Shown here: one piece after another, positions 27,593 through 37,697 of the stretch | Numbering within the stretch: the stretch's first letter is position 1 | Layout of the letters: each line of letters begins with the position of its first letter | Assembly: GCA_018673925.1 (NCBI GenBank) | Contig: JABHBL010000003.1 | Span: forward strand, 1-57,380 | Origin: Fidelibacterota bacterium | GTDB taxonomy: Bacteria; Fidelibacterota; UBA8477; JABMPR01 | DNA length: 57,380 nucleotides | Direction of reading: 5' to 3' | The notes under the pieces: model-generated | What the model saw: the letters and a program-made list of their open reading frames with translations, nothing else | The model's database searches: none | Told to the model about the DNA's origin: nothing | Made by a program: the position numbers and the translations under genes

Positions 27593-29008
27593 ATGCTCGA
27601 TACTAGACGACAGGCACGACGTGTACTTGGGAAATTAGAAATTTCCTCAACAAGACGCTTAGTTAAGATGATTGGGACTGCAATTTTTGCAGCGATGATC
27701 GCCTTCATCCCCTCCTATTCCGGTTTAGAACCAGCCGCTATGTGGACACTCTTTATACTCATCTTTGCAGCAGGTCTGTGGATGACTGAAGCGATTCCTG
27801 CCTTCGCCGTGGCTATACTTATCATTGGTCTGGAAATTCTCATTTTGGGTCAACCAGGTGGTGTTTATGCCACAGGTCCCAAGGATTGGCAGATGTTTGT
27901 GAATCCCTGGGCCAGTCCCATCATGTGGCTCTTTATGGGTGGTTTTGTCCTGGGTCAGGCGGCTCAAACTACTGGTCTGGATAGGATGATGGCTCGATTT
28001 GTTTTAAAATGGTTTGGATCTCGTCCATCAAATGTGCTGCTGGGAGCCATGGGATTGACCTTTGTGTTTTCCATGTTTATGTCAAACACAGCTACCACAG
28101 CTATGATGATGTCGGTGATGGCACCGGTCATTGCCGGGATCGATAAAAAAGATCCCTTTGTCAAAGCATTGTTGCTTGGGGTCCCCTTTGCAGCCAATGT
28201 GGGTGGTATGGGAACAATCATTGGAAGTCCACCTAATGCCATTGCAGCAGGTTTACTCAGTGAGACGCATGCTATCAGTTTTGTTGAATGGATGACACTG
28301 GGACTCCCCCCCGCCATCGTGTTATTTTTTATTGCCTGGCTCTATTTGCGATATGCGCATCCTTCGAATTCTGAGACGCTTGATCTCCGTGGACTGGAAT
28401 GGGAAACCAGAACAGGTTCATTGCTTCCCATGTGGAAACGTCTCCTGGTATTCCCTGTTTTCATGCTCACTGTCCTTTTGTGGATGACTGGCTCCATACA
28501 TGGCATGCCAACAGCAGTTGTCTCATTTATTCCTATCACAGTATTTGCGGTAACTGGTATTTTGAATGTGGCTGAAGTGCGCCGTCTCCAATGGGATGTA
28601 TTGATGCTCATGGCAGGTGGCCTGTCTCTCGGTGTGGCCATAAAAATAAGTGGTCTTGCCACATGGATGCTGGGTCTCATTCCCATGGATACCATGGGTC
28701 TACTGGCCATCGCTTTTGTATTGGCCTATGTCACGACCTTGCTGTCAAATTTTATGAGTAACACTGCCGCAACGAATATCCTGGCTCCCCTGGGCATTGC
28801 AGTTGCAGTTGGTTTTGAACCTATCATCGTAATTCCCCTGGCCCTGGGTGCCTCTGCAGCCATGTGTTTGCCAATTTCCACACCTCCAAATGCCATTGCA
28901 TTTGCCACTGGAAACATGAAAACCACAGACTTTGTTAGAGGAGGTTTGCTCATGGGGATACTCGGTCCTGCCCTGGCAGTACTCTGGGTGTTCTGGATGT
29001 TAGGCTAG
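27593..29008 (+). CDS. DASS/SLC13-type sodium:anion (dicarboxylate) symporter
   Basis: 471 residues and about 11 membrane segments. The two hallmark SNT motifs are present (FMSNTATTAMM and FMSNTAATNILAP), each followed by a PPNAIA segment (GSPPNAIAAG, TPPNAIAFATG). These bind Na+ and the carboxylate. Likely substrates are succinate, malate, citrate or sulfate-like anions. ATG 27593 lacks a ribosome site; ATG 27668 is an alternative start that removes a 25-residue basic tail. It follows the HDAC-like gene by 52 bases. Confidence 0.9.
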   Translation: MLDTRRQARRVLGKLEISSTRRLVKMIGTAIFAAMIAFIPSYSGLEPAAMWTLFILIFAAGLWMTEAIPAFAVAILIIGLEILILGQPGGVYATGPKDWQMFVNPWASPIMWLFMGGFVLGQAAQTTGLDRMMARFVLKWFGSRPSNVLLGAMGLTFVFSMFMSNTATTAMMMSVMAPVIAGIDKKDPFVKALLLGVPFAANVGGMGTIIGSPPNAIAAGLLSETHAISFVEWMTLGLPPAIVLFFIAWLYLRYAHPSNSETLDLRGLEWETRTGSLLPMWKRLLVFPVFMLTVLLWMTGSIHGMPTAVVSFIPITVFAVTGILNVAEVRRLQWDVLMLMAGGLSLGVAIKISGLATWMLGLIPMDTMGLLAIAFVLAYVTTLLSNFMSNTAATNILAPLGIAVAVGFEPIIVIPLALGASAAMCLPISTPPNAIAFATGNMKTTDFVRGGLLMGILGPALAVLWVFWMLG

Positions 29009-29011
29009 TGG

Positions 29012-29042
29012 AAAAAAAGCAGCCTCACAATTGCAAGGCTGC
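29012..29042 (-). terminator. Terminator between the convergent transporter and blaR-like genes
   Basis: GCAGCCT, 10-base loop, AGGCTGC. On the minus strand it runs into seven T, so it ends the blaR-like transcript. In the plus direction the stem has no T-run. Confidence 0.82.
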
Positions 29043-29077
29043 TGAACAAAATCAGATGATTCATGATTTACCAGGTG

Positions 29078-30418
29078 CTAACCGGCTCTTTCCTTAGTTA
29101 TGTCATCTGTCTTTAACCTGAATACAATGGGTATGGATATTTTCACACTGACTGGTTCACCCTTGATCTGTGCAGGAATCCATTCGGTCATTATAGCCGC
29201 GTTGACCGCTGCTGAATCCAGAGATTCATTTCCTGAACTCCTTAAGATTTCCGGGTCAGTGGCAACACCAAGTTTGTTGATGATAACCTGCAAAATAGTC
29301 GTCCCATCTATCCCGGCTTTCCTGGCTAATTCTGGATAACGAACATTTTTCTGAATTGCTGCAAAACCTCCCTTTGGTTCTGGTGGTTTGTCATAGGCCT
29401 GGAATTCTGCATCTTCGATTGTTCCAGTCGTTTTTTCCAAACCCGCGGGTTCCATAGTGCTCTGTGGTCCTTCTGAGTTACATGCAATGAGAACTGCCAT
29501 ACTTATAACGATCAGGATGAGTATTACATGATGTGGTTTTAGTGTGTTTTTCATATTTCCCCTCTTTTCTTTGATATAACGAAAACGTTTGATGATGCTG
29601 CTATCGCTCATAAAAAAACCACCGGCTAATATGGGAACTGATCTCGCTCCCTGATCTGTTGCCAGTTGTCTGAATAGTTGATCTCCATATGCGTTGCGTT
29701 CGGTTTTGGAAAGTTCAATGGCCTCATCATCGCAAATTTTCTCCCGCTCAAGATCAATTTGATCATTCACCAACCAGATGATGGGGTGAAAGAAGTAGAG
29801 CGTTCTTACTGCTGCTTGCAGGTAGATAGTTACAATATCCAAACGTCTGACATGGGTGAGTTCATGGGCCAGGACACTTTGTTGCTCCTCAATCGTCCAC
29901 GAGCTGAAGTCCAGAGGCAGGTAAATTCTGACCTTCCACAAGCCCTGCATTAAGGGACTCTGGATATGATCATCAGCAAGTAAGCTGATTTTTTGTCGAA
30001 TGCCCAATTCATCCTGCATGTCTTCGAACCAGGGTTCAGGTGTGATTGGTACTGCATTTCTTATTTTTCTACGATGTGAAGATTCCGAAGCAAAAAGTTT
30101 TATTGTCAAGAGGACAACACTTGTGAGCCACACAATGGCCAGAATGGTTTTTATGGAGAGGCTCCATGATGACTCAATGCTGGCGGTCTGTATAAATTGA
30201 CCTGAAAATACGGGTGCCAATTCAACAATAGGAAGTTGTTGAGTTGGCAATATGATATTGATGGGGATCAGTGCTTTTACGAGGATCACGACCCAGAGGA
30301 TATAGGCAAAATTCGGGTAGGCCTTTTTACTTAATCTACTTAATGGCCATACAATGAGTGACAGCATGAGGATCTGCCAGGACGACTGCATGAGCATATC
30401 TAAAATCTGATCAACCAT
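29078..30418 (-). CDS. BlaR1/MecR1-type M56 metalloprotease with C-terminal TonB domain
   Basis: 446 residues. Membrane helices at about 12-28, 37-56, 90-108 and 310-325 frame an M56 zinc peptidase with HELTH at 185-189 and a distal ERNAYGD segment. The last 90 residues form a TonB C-terminal-like domain (RYPELARKAGIDGTTILQV...WIPAQIKGEPVSVKI) in place of the penicillin-sensor domain of BlaR1. It is one base downstream of the BlaI-like repressor gene, the standard BlaI-BlaR pairing, so it probably senses an envelope signal and cleaves the repressor. The signal is unknown; no beta-lactamase is nearby. Confidence 0.88.
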   Translation of the reverse strand: MVDQILDMLMQSSWQILMLSLIVWPLSRLSKKAYPNFAYILWVVILVKALIPINIILPTQQLPIVELAPVFSGQFIQTASIESSWSLSIKTILAIVWLTSVVLLTIKLFASESSHRRKIRNAVPITPEPWFEDMQDELGIRQKISLLADDHIQSPLMQGLWKVRIYLPLDFSSWTIEEQQSVLAHELTHVRRLDIVTIYLQAAVRTLYFFHPIIWLVNDQIDLEREKICDDEAIELSKTERNAYGDQLFRQLATDQGARSVPILAGGFFMSDSSIIKRFRYIKEKRGNMKNTLKPHHVILILIVISMAVLIACNSEGPQSTMEPAGLEKTTGTIEDAEFQAYDKPPEPKGGFAAIQKNVRYPELARKAGIDGTTILQVIINKLGVATDPEILRSSGNESLDSAAVNAAIMTEWIPAQIKGEPVSVKISIPIVFRLKTDDITKERAG

Positions 30419-30419
30419 T

Positions 30420-30800
30420 TTATGCTTCCCCCTCTAGAATGTCTTTAATCTTTTCAAGATCATCTTGATTCAGTCTATTATTCTTAAGCAGATAGGCAGC
30501 AAGACTTGATCCCGACCCTTGAAACACCTTATCTATAAAGTTGCTGGTGGCTCCATCCACAGCAGATTCTCTAGCTATCTCAGTCGTGTAGAAATTTACC
30601 ATTCCAATTTTCTCTTTTGATAGATAGCCTTTGTCCACCAATCTTTCCATATAGGTCTGGATAGTCGTATATGCACGTTGGCCTTCTTCGGGCATGGATT
30701 CCATGACTTTGCGAGCGGAAGCTTTTTCCATATCCCAGAGAAAATTCATAATAAGCCACTCGAACTGGCTTAAGGCATCAAGATTTGGACTACTACTCAT
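30420..30800 (-). CDS. BlaI/MecI-type winged-helix repressor
   Basis: 126 residues. The BlaI fold is clear: LSQFEWLIMNFLWDMEKASARKV, then the recognition region RAYTTIQTYMERLVDKGYL. Its C-terminal half mediates dimers and is the cleavage target in BlaR systems. ATG start with AGGAGAG upstream. It controls its own operon through the palindrome at 30813-30824. Confidence 0.92.
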   Translation of the reverse strand: MSSSPNLDALSQFEWLIMNFLWDMEKASARKVMESMPEEGQRAYTTIQTYMERLVDKGYLSKEKIGMVNFYTTEIARESAVDGATSNFIDKVFQGSGSSLAAYLLKNNRLNQDDLEKIKDILEGEA

Positions 30801-30812
30801 ATCGTCACTCTC

Positions 30813-30853
30813 CTACATTTGTAGTAATATATATCAAAACCTCAACTCTGCAA
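30813..30853 (-). promoter_or_regulatory. Promoter and BlaI-type operator of the blaI-blaR pair
   Basis: On the minus strand, TTGCAG (30848-30853), 16 bases, TATATT (30826-30831), then CTACA-aa-TGTAG (30813-30824), which has the TACA/TGTA pattern bound by BlaI/MecI/CopY proteins. The operator abuts the -10 box and precedes the ribosome site. Confidence 0.72.
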
Positions 30854-30919
30854 ATATTTTTTTGTTGGGAGAGTGTCGAATTAGACGCCCATAGAGAATG
30901 GGGCCATCTGTGAAGCCAG

Positions 30920-33778
30920 TTAACTAAAGACTGCTTTGTGTACAAGATGAATCAAAGAGGAGTAGCTCTCATCTGTAGCATTTGACATTCCCATTTCACA
31001 GGTTCTGGATGTAGAGAAATGTCCGTTCACCCCATGATGCTGGCGCACTTCTGCTGCCTCATCACGGGTGGCATGTTCTGTGAGCTCAGGAACCAGGAAG
31101 CCCCTATCTCCTGCAAAACCACAACATCCTGTTTCCTCAGGGATGACAGTCTCCTGCGCGCAGGCCTGGCCCACTGCCAACATTTTCCCTTCCAGACCCA
31201 TTTTCCTTGATGAGCACGTTGGGTGTAAAATGATCTTGTCTGCCTTGTGTTTAATATCCAGTCGCGGGATGAGAGTATCATTCAGGTAGGCAATAATATC
31301 CACAATATTTAGGGCTTGCCACTGCTGGAGATACTCTCCCTCCAGGATGGTATCATAATGCAGCATCTTATAAGTGCATGGTGAGGTATCTACAACAATG
31401 GGGAGCTTCCCACGTTGGGAAGTTTTCCAAAGTGAACGTACCGTATTCTCTGCCATGAGTTTGTAGGCCTTATCAAATCCCTTGGATGAGTAGGGTGTGC
31501 CACAACAAAGGTCTTCCAGGTGATCCGGATAAATTGGATGTATGCCAGCCTCCTGTAGGAGTTGAATAAAAGCTTCTGCAGTACTCAGCTTGTTGGTTTC
31601 ACCTGGGGTTTTATTCATACCTCGATTGAGACAAGAAGCGAAGTAAACCATTTCCTCTTTTTCATCAGAATTCTTGATGCGGATGACAGGCATGCCTTTG
31701 CCGCCAGTGGGCATAAATTTGTGCCAGGTGGGAATTCTCCCACTACTCCAACGATATAATACTTTGGAGAAGGAAACAATTCTTTGGCTGCCAATAAGTC
31801 GAGTTATAGGAGTCATCAGGTTGAGACCAAGACGGATCATCTCCACGACAAAACTAAAATACCTTACCGTCCACCAGGCAATGCGACGACTGATGAGGCC
31901 ATGACTCTCTTTCCTGAAATGGCGGGTCAAATCCCCCGTATCAATTTTTACCGGGCATCCCAAGGCACAAAGACCATCAACTGCACAGGTGTCAACACTC
32001 TCAAAAGCATAGTCTTTCAACAGAACCTTGGCGGTTTCCCTCTCAGTAAAATCACCTCTCTGGAGGAGTTGGATTTCACGCCAGGTTGCAATACGGCGTC
32101 TTGGTGTCATACTCAAGTCCTTTGAAGGACACCAGGTTTCACAAAATCCACATTCAATACATTTATCCACGACAGCTTCAATGGTGGGAGTCGGTTTAAT
32201 GTTTTTGAGGTAAACCTCAGGGTCATCATTGACGATGACACCAGGATTCAGGAGTAAATCAGGGTCAATCAAGGCTTTGAGATCTCGCATGATCTCCACA
32301 GCAACCTCACCCCATTCCGTGGCCAGAAAGGGTGCCATGTTGCGACCCGTGCCATGTTCGGCTTTCAAAGCACCATCGTAGGTGCCTACTGTCATGTCCA
32401 CTACGTCTTTGATAAAATGTTCGTATTGATCCCTACCCGAGGCATCAGCAAAAGTTTGAGAAATGACAAAATGGAGATTGCCATCCTTGGCATGACCAAA
32501 AATAATGGCATCTCTATAACCATGTTTCTTAAACAGGTCCTGAAGTTCAAGAGTTGCATCTGCCAGATCCTTCAATCGGAAACAAATATCCTCGATAATG
32601 ACAGTTGTGCCTGACTTCCTGACAGCACCAACTGAGGGTAACAGACCTTTGCGAATTTTCCAATAGAGCAACCGGGTTGGCTCGTCTCTGGTGAAATCTG
32701 CGGGATGAATCAACTTAGCAGTTTTCAGAACTGCCAGTCCTGCATCCACCTTTGAAGAAAGACCAGTTGAGTCAGGTGCCTGAAATTCGCATAGTAGGGC
32801 TGCTGCTTTTTCAGGTAACGTTTGGATCTTTTTCGGCATACCTGGTTCATCTTGAATAGAACGCAGAGCTGCTCTATCCATGAGCTCCAATGCTTGGGCA
32901 CCAGCTTTTTCTAGAGGGAGCACGGTTTCTGTTGCGGAACGTATATCTTTAAAGAAAAGTAGAGAAGTAGATTTATGAGGGTCATCCGCTAGCGTCTTTA
33001 AGCGTACCTTGGAAATGAACCCCAGAGTGCCTTCGGAGCCGACCAGGAGATGACTTAAAATATCAATAGGCTTTTCATAATCGATGAGTGCGTTTAGTGA
33101 ATACCCCTGAGTGTTCTTGCGGGTGTATTTATCTCTCACCCGCTTATAAAGGGTTTTGTCAGCGAGTACTCGTTCCCGGAGATCAAGCAGACCCTGATAA
33201 ATTTCTGGAGACCGCTCTAGAAGTTGACCGTCACTACTTTCATCGATGGTATCGTAGGTCTGGCCATTGGGGAGGACAAACCGCACAGAATCCATGGTAT
33301 GGTAGGCGTTATCTTTTACTCCACAGCACATTCCACTGGCATTATTGGCAATAATTCCACCAACCATGCAAGCATCCAGCGAAGCTGGATCGGGACCGAT
33401 TTTGCGACCATAGCGTGCCAAGCGCTGATTCACCTGTCCTCCGATCAAGCCAGGTTCCAGTTGAATGGTGCCCCGCTCCATATCAAAGAAAAAGTCCTGC
33501 CATTTGTTGCTGACTTCTACTAGGATCCCATCTGTAATTGATTGACCTGATAGTGAGGTTCCGGCAGCTCTGAATACGAGGGGTATCTTACTTTGTTGGG
33601 AATATGCAAAAAGCTGGATGATTTCTTCTTCACTCACCGGCTGGACCACTACCTTTGGAATCAACCTGTAGAAACTGGCATCTCTGGCAAAACTATGGCG
33701 GTCAATGAGTCGCGCTTTAATCCGATCCTCTGGCAGGATAGCTTTCAAAGCATCCAGCATTGGGTTTTCAGATTGCAT
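30920..33778 (-). CDS. FAD-linked oxidase fused to Fe-S/CCG domains (GlcD-GlcF type)
   Basis: 952 residues. The N-terminal half is a VAO-type FAD domain (VFRAAGTSLSGQSITDG, the PCMH signature) with a GlcD-like C-terminal part (FGHAKDGNLHF). From about 535 a GlcF-like part has two 4Fe-4S motifs (CIECGFCETWCPSKD and CAVDGLCALGCPVK), then two CCG-type cysteine-rich segments (DLCCGTPYS and GCCGFAGDRG). Such fusions oxidise D-lactate, glycolate or other 2-hydroxy acids and pass electrons to quinones. ATG start with GGGGAT upstream. It follows the Ppx/GppA gene by 12 bases. Confidence 0.9.
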   Translation of the reverse strand: MQSENPMLDALKAILPEDRIKARLIDRHSFARDASFYRLIPKVVVQPVSEEEIIQLFAYSQQSKIPLVFRAAGTSLSGQSITDGILVEVSNKWQDFFFDMERGTIQLEPGLIGGQVNQRLARYGRKIGPDPASLDACMVGGIIANNASGMCCGVKDNAYHTMDSVRFVLPNGQTYDTIDESSDGQLLERSPEIYQGLLDLRERVLADKTLYKRVRDKYTRKNTQGYSLNALIDYEKPIDILSHLLVGSEGTLGFISKVRLKTLADDPHKSTSLLFFKDIRSATETVLPLEKAGAQALELMDRAALRSIQDEPGMPKKIQTLPEKAAALLCEFQAPDSTGLSSKVDAGLAVLKTAKLIHPADFTRDEPTRLLYWKIRKGLLPSVGAVRKSGTTVIIEDICFRLKDLADATLELQDLFKKHGYRDAIIFGHAKDGNLHFVISQTFADASGRDQYEHFIKDVVDMTVGTYDGALKAEHGTGRNMAPFLATEWGEVAVEIMRDLKALIDPDLLLNPGVIVNDDPEVYLKNIKPTPTIEAVVDKCIECGFCETWCPSKDLSMTPRRRIATWREIQLLQRGDFTERETAKVLLKDYAFESVDTCAVDGLCALGCPVKIDTGDLTRHFRKESHGLISRRIAWWTVRYFSFVVEMIRLGLNLMTPITRLIGSQRIVSFSKVLYRWSSGRIPTWHKFMPTGGKGMPVIRIKNSDEKEEMVYFASCLNRGMNKTPGETNKLSTAEAFIQLLQEAGIHPIYPDHLEDLCCGTPYSSKGFDKAYKLMAENTVRSLWKTSQRGKLPIVVDTSPCTYKMLHYDTILEGEYLQQWQALNIVDIIAYLNDTLIPRLDIKHKADKIILHPTCSSRKMGLEGKMLAVGQACAQETVIPEETGCCGFAGDRGFLVPELTEHATRDEAAEVRQHHGVNGHFSTSRTCEMGMSNATDESYSSLIHLVHKAVFS

Positions 33779-33790
33779 TGGATGAATCCC

Positions 33791-34747
33791 CTATCGATTT
33801 TTTACATATTCATCGTGCATATGGTGCACTAGTCCATCAGCCAGGCCGAATTGGGGGACAAATATTTCATCTATCTTACCCCATAGCATAATGGATTTGA
33901 ATATTTTTGAAGCATGAACAATAACATCAGCGCGGTCTGGTCGTAGATGTAATACTCTGATGCGCTCCTCAATGTTGTGTGAGTTGAGCATGGCATCAAT
34001 CTCGATTAATTCTGTAAAACTAACTGGCATATCATTTTTGCTACTGGAGAGTCTGAGGATTTTATTCATGTTACCCCCTGAGCCAATGGCACTCAGCTGG
34101 ATATCAGACGGACGGTACTCCAAGATCCAGGCTTGCATATCATCCCAGACAGACTGACTTACCTGTCGATTCAATAAACGAACTGAACCAATGGGAAATG
34201 AACGTGAAATCAAGCGCTCGCTCCTGGCAAAAAAGGTCAACTCTGTACTTCCACCGCCAACATCGATATAGAGATATGCTCTATCAGGCTGGAGTGTTTC
34301 CGCAATATGGGATGCAAAGATCATCTCTGCTTCCACGCCACCATCTATAATTTCCAGGTTTAGCTGACTTTCTTTCCGTATTCGGGCTGCTATTCTGGTT
34401 CCGTTCTGGGCTTCACGCATGGCCGAGGTTGCATAGGCCATATAGTTCCTTGGTTCATAAGCTTTTAACAGGTGCGAAAAGGCTATCAGGGTAGAAACGA
34501 GTGGTTCCTCTTTTTGGGGAGAGATGGTTTGATGCCTGAATACATCTGCACCGAGACGAATGGGCATTCTTACCAGAGATTCTTTGGCAAACACACAATG
34601 TGCCCCTGTTGTCATCACTTTGGATAGGAGCAAACGAACACCATTGGAGCCAATATCGATGGCGGCATATTTTTGTTCCGAGTCCGGGACCCAGCTGAGT
34701 TCAGGATCTCTTTTTGTGACGCGAAATTTCTTGGACGATTTTGCCAT
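33791..34747 (-). CDS. Ppx/GppA-family exopolyphosphatase/pppGpp phosphohydrolase
   Basis: 318 residues, the length of the short, single-domain family members. ASKHA-fold phosphate-binding loops are visible: YAAIDIGSNGVRLLL near residue 30 and YIDVGGGSTELTFF near 160. The family hydrolyses polyphosphate or pppGpp; sequence alone does not decide. Missing the C-terminal HD-like domain of E. coli Ppx. The gene lies 7 bases after the SixA-like gene. Confidence 0.88.
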   Translation of the reverse strand: MAKSSKKFRVTKRDPELSWVPDSEQKYAAIDIGSNGVRLLLSKVMTTGAHCVFAKESLVRMPIRLGADVFRHQTISPQKEEPLVSTLIAFSHLLKAYEPRNYMAYATSAMREAQNGTRIAARIRKESQLNLEIIDGGVEAEMIFASHIAETLQPDRAYLYIDVGGGSTELTFFARSERLISRSFPIGSVRLLNRQVSQSVWDDMQAWILEYRPSDIQLSAIGSGGNMNKILRLSSSKNDMPVSFTELIEIDAMLNSHNIEERIRVLHLRPDRADVIVHASKIFKSIMLWGKIDEIFVPQFGLADGLVHHMHDEYVKNR

Positions 34748-34754
34748 CTATAGA

Positions 34755-35252
34755 TTAATGCAGATTCTTTTTTGTGAGATAGGTATGCAGCTTACCACCC
34801 TTTTTGATTGCCTTTGGCCAGGTTTTGGTGTTGAAAGTGATACCAACAACTGATGAAGTCGGCATCGCGTCACGAAAATCTTTGCATAAGTTCCAGCTTA
34901 AAGCATTAAAAGTAGGATTGTGCCCAAAAAGCATGAGGGTTTCCACATCATCATCAACATGAGAGATAATGTCAACAGCCTGTTCAATACCACCAAAATG
35001 ATAAAGAGGCTGCAGCTGGACGATATCTGTACCAGGGTAGTTTAATTGCTCGGCAAAGATATTTGCAGTTTCAAGGGCCCGGCAGGCAGGACTTGAAAGT
35101 ATGAGATCAACATCAGAAAGATCCTGGGCAAGATGCTTGGCAATGGTGGTTGCTTTTTCTACGCCGTATTCAGCCAAACAACGGTTGAAATCTGAAAAGT
35201 CAGGCGCTGTTTCAACTGCCTTGGAATGCCTGACGATATACAATTTTTTCAT
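34755..35252 (-). CDS. SixA-type histidine phosphatase
   Basis: 165 residues from ATG 35250-35252, where the family begins (MKKLYIVRHSKAV). The catalytic RHG-like motif reads RHSKA; the second His is in LFGHNPTFN. SixA-type enzymes remove phosphate from phosphohistidine in phosphotransfer proteins (such as PTS-Ntr NPr or HPt domains). It is first in a SixA, Ppx, dehydrogenase run. 35253-35399 holds only its promoter region; I see no other feature. Confidence 0.87.
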   Translation of the reverse strand: MKKLYIVRHSKAVETAPDFSDFNRCLAEYGVEKATTIAKHLAQDLSDVDLILSSPACRALETANIFAEQLNYPGTDIVQLQPLYHFGGIEQAVDIISHVDDDVETLMLFGHNPTFNALSWNLCKDFRDAMPTSSVVGITFNTKTWPKAIKKGGKLHTYLTKKNLH

Positions 35253-35399
35253 AGTTCTGAGCCCTAACATGATAGGGTAAAACATAGCATAAACTGATAT
35301 GAACTGTTAGTGGGTTTTTCAGAGATTATCGTGGTATTTGTTGCAGTAGGATTGGGCTATTTACCGACCCTCACGATAAAAAGGGATTACAAAATGATC

Positions 35400-36581
35400 T
35401 TAAATAACCCCGAATTGCTTGCCAACTTCTGTAAAGGCTTGGATTGCCCGATCTAGATGCTCGCGGGTGTGGGCAGCGCTTATTTGAGTCCGAATTCTAG
35501 CTTCTCCTTTTGGTACTACGGGGAATGAGAATCCAATGACATAGATTCCCTTCTCCAGCATGGCGGCAGCAATATCGGCAGCCAATTTAGCATCGCCAAA
35601 CATGATGGGAACGATGGGATGTTCCCCTGCTTTAATATCGAATCCTGCGGCAGTCATTTTCTCTCTAAAGTAACGGGTATTCTCTTCCAGTTTCTGGCGT
35701 AAATCAGAAGATTCAGATAGGAGATCAATGACGGCAATACTGGCTGCTGTGATAGCAGGTGCCAATGTATTACTGAACAAATATGGTCTTGAACGTTGTC
35801 TCAGCATATCCACAATTTCCTGGCGGGCTGCTGTGAAACCTCCGCTGGCTCCACCCATGGCCTTTCCCAGGGTTGATGTGATGATATCTACACGTCCCAT
35901 GGCACCTCGAAATTCATAGGAGCCTCTGCCATTGGGTCCAAAAAATCCTGTGGCATGTGAATCGTCAACATGAACAAGGGCATCATACTTTTCTGCCAGA
36001 TCACAAATCTTATCTACCTGGGCAACATAACCATCCATTGAAAAAACACCATCCGTGGAGATAAGGCGTGTCCTGGCATCCTGGGAGTCCTTCAAAATGG
36101 CTTCCAGTTCGTCCATATTGTTATTAGCATAACGATAGCGCTTGGCTTTGCAGAGACGGACACCATCAATAATGGAGGCATGATTGAGTTGATCTGAAAT
36201 AATGGCATCCTCGGGTCCTAGAATGGTCTCAAAAAGTCCGCCATTGGCATCAAAACAAGAGGTGTAGAGGATGGTATCATCCAGACCAAGAAAATCAGAA
36301 ATTTTCATTTCCAATTCTTTGTGAATGCTCTGGGTGCCGCAGATGAATCTGACTGAGCTAAGTCCAAATCCCCAGGTAGCCAGTCCATCTTGAGCTGCCT
36401 TTATAAGGCGGGGATGATTGGCTAGACCGAGATAGTTGTTGGCGCAAAAATTCAACACAGAGGAACCACCCACCTGAATTTCGGCACTCTGTTGAGATTC
36501 AATCACACGTTCTGCTTTGAATAGTCCTGCTGATTTAATCTCGGCAAGCTCTGTCTTTAGACGTGTTTTAGTTGTGTTCAT
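35400..36581 (-). CDS. kbl: Glycine C-acetyltransferase (2-amino-3-ketobutyrate CoA ligase)
   Basis: 393 residues. PLP enzyme that cleaves 2-amino-3-ketobutyrate with CoA into glycine and acetyl-CoA. Alpha-oxoamine synthase signs are [31 protein letters not shown], and the PLP Lys in [19 protein letters not shown] lies 6 bases before ATG. Its first codons overlap the end of the threonine dehydrogenase gene by 14 bases, so the two enzymes form the complete threonine-to-glycine route. Confidence 0.95.
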   Translation of the reverse strand: MNTTKTRLKTELAEIKSAGLFKAERVIESQQSAEIQVGGSSVLNFCANNYLGLANHPRLIKAAQDGLATWGFGLSSVRFICGTQSIHKELEMKISDFLGLDDTILYTSCFDANGGLFETILGPEDAIISDQLNHASIIDGVRLCKAKRYRYANNNMDELEAILKDSQDARTRLISTDGVFSMDGYVAQVDKICDLAEKYDALVHVDDSHATGFFGPNGRGSYEFRGAMGRVDIITSTLGKAMGGASGGFTAARQEIVDMLRQRSRPYLFSNTLAPAITAASIAVIDLLSESSDLRQKLEENTRYFREKMTAAGFDIKAGEHPIVPIMFGDAKLAADIAAAMLEKGIYVIGFSFPVVPKGEARIRTQISAAHTREHLDRAIQAFTEVGKQFGVI

Positions 36582-37590
36582 AGCGACTCCTGATCACTGG
36601 CATTAAATATTCTGAAAAAGCCTTGTCCAGATCGTGATTGGCTGACCAACCCCAGTCTGCTCGGGCCTGATCGTCATTGATATCTGCTGGCCAGCTGTCA
36701 ATGATAGACTGGCGATTATCATTGATAACAAAATCGATGTTGGCGTCGGGATAAAAGGATTTGACCTTGGTTAAAAACTCTCCAGCTGATGGGTTAAAGG
36801 CTTTCACATTGTAAACCATTTGGGTCAAAGCGTCTTGCGGTGCTGCCATGAGCATTTCGATAGCCACAATTGCATCACTCATGGTCATAAAGGGGATGGT
36901 GGCATCTTCGCGCACAAAACAGCTGTATTGTTCACCCTTGGCAGCAGCATGGATCATTTCCGGTGCGTAGTCACTGGTCCCTCCTGCTGGAAGCGTGTGG
37001 GCGCTGATAATTCCAGGAAACCTGATACTTCTGAAATCAACCAAACCGGCTGTATCAGTCGTGGAAAGTCTTTTGTAATAATGGCTGTAGTAATCTCCCA
37101 GGCTTTCACAATAGAGTTTGTTGCACCCATACATGGTTTGGGGATGGCGGAAATCATCTTCATAAATGGCCCCGATTGAGGTCTTTTCTTTCAGCGTAGG
37201 AATTCCATAGACTGCAATTGAGCTGGGGAAGAAAAATTTGACTGGATGACCATGACTCTGGGCTTGCTCCATGGCGAGATCCAACAGATTCAGTGTCCCA
37301 TCCACATTGACTTCATGGGCAATCACGGGTGAAAACTCTGCTCTTGTACTTAATAGAGCTGCCATGTGGTAAATAGCTTCGATTTGATATTGAGCATTGA
37401 TCCGCTCCAGCAGGTTGCTATCCAGAATATTTCCTATGAGACAATCCATAGTTCTTTCCTGAACAAATTCATCTGGTGTACTTAGATCAATACCAATGAG
37501 ATTGCGGGTACCTTGATTATATAGAGAGCTAACCAGACCGTGACCGATTTCACCATTTACACCTGAAATCAAAATAATCGATTTACGCAT
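36568..37590 (-). CDS. L-threonine 3-dehydrogenase, short-chain (epimerase-like) type
   Basis: 340 residues. Extended SDR fold: nucleotide motif [11 protein letters not shown] (residues 9-19), ID at the end of beta2, and the catalytic Tyr-x3-Lys as YGCNKLYCE. It resembles the GalE-like threonine dehydrogenases of Bacteroidetes and some archaea, unrelated to the zinc enzyme Tdh of E. coli. It makes 2-amino-3-ketobutyrate for Kbl, which follows with overlap. Ribosome site GGAGAAGG. Confidence 0.9.
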   Translation of the reverse strand: MRKSIILISGVNGEIGHGLVSSLYNQGTRNLIGIDLSTPDEFVQERTMDCLIGNILDSNLLERINAQYQIEAIYHMAALLSTRAEFSPVIAHEVNVDGTLNLLDLAMEQAQSHGHPVKFFFPSSIAVYGIPTLKEKTSIGAIYEDDFRHPQTMYGCNKLYCESLGDYYSHYYKRLSTTDTAGLVDFRSIRFPGIISAHTLPAGGTSDYAPEMIHAAAKGEQYSCFVREDATIPFMTMSDAIVAIEMLMAAPQDALTQMVYNVKAFNPSAGEFLTKVKSFYPDANIDFVINDNRQSIIDSWPADINDDQARADWGWSANHDLDKAFSEYLMPVIRSRYEHN

Positions 37591-37633
37591 TTACCTTCTC
37601 CAGAACTCTTGTTCACATGAATTGAGATTAAAT

Positions 37634-37667
37634 AAAAAGTCCCCTGCTGAATTCAGCGAGGGGACTT
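37634..37667 (-). terminator. Rho-independent terminator after the small lipoprotein gene
   Basis: Minus strand: GTCCCCT, inner GCTGAATTCAGC, AGGGGAC, then TTTTTATTT. It separates the lipoprotein gene from the threonine operon, which must therefore have its own start within 37591-37633. Confidence 0.88.
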
Positions 37668-37697
37668 AAAAGATATGGTTTCAAAAAAAAGAGGGAC

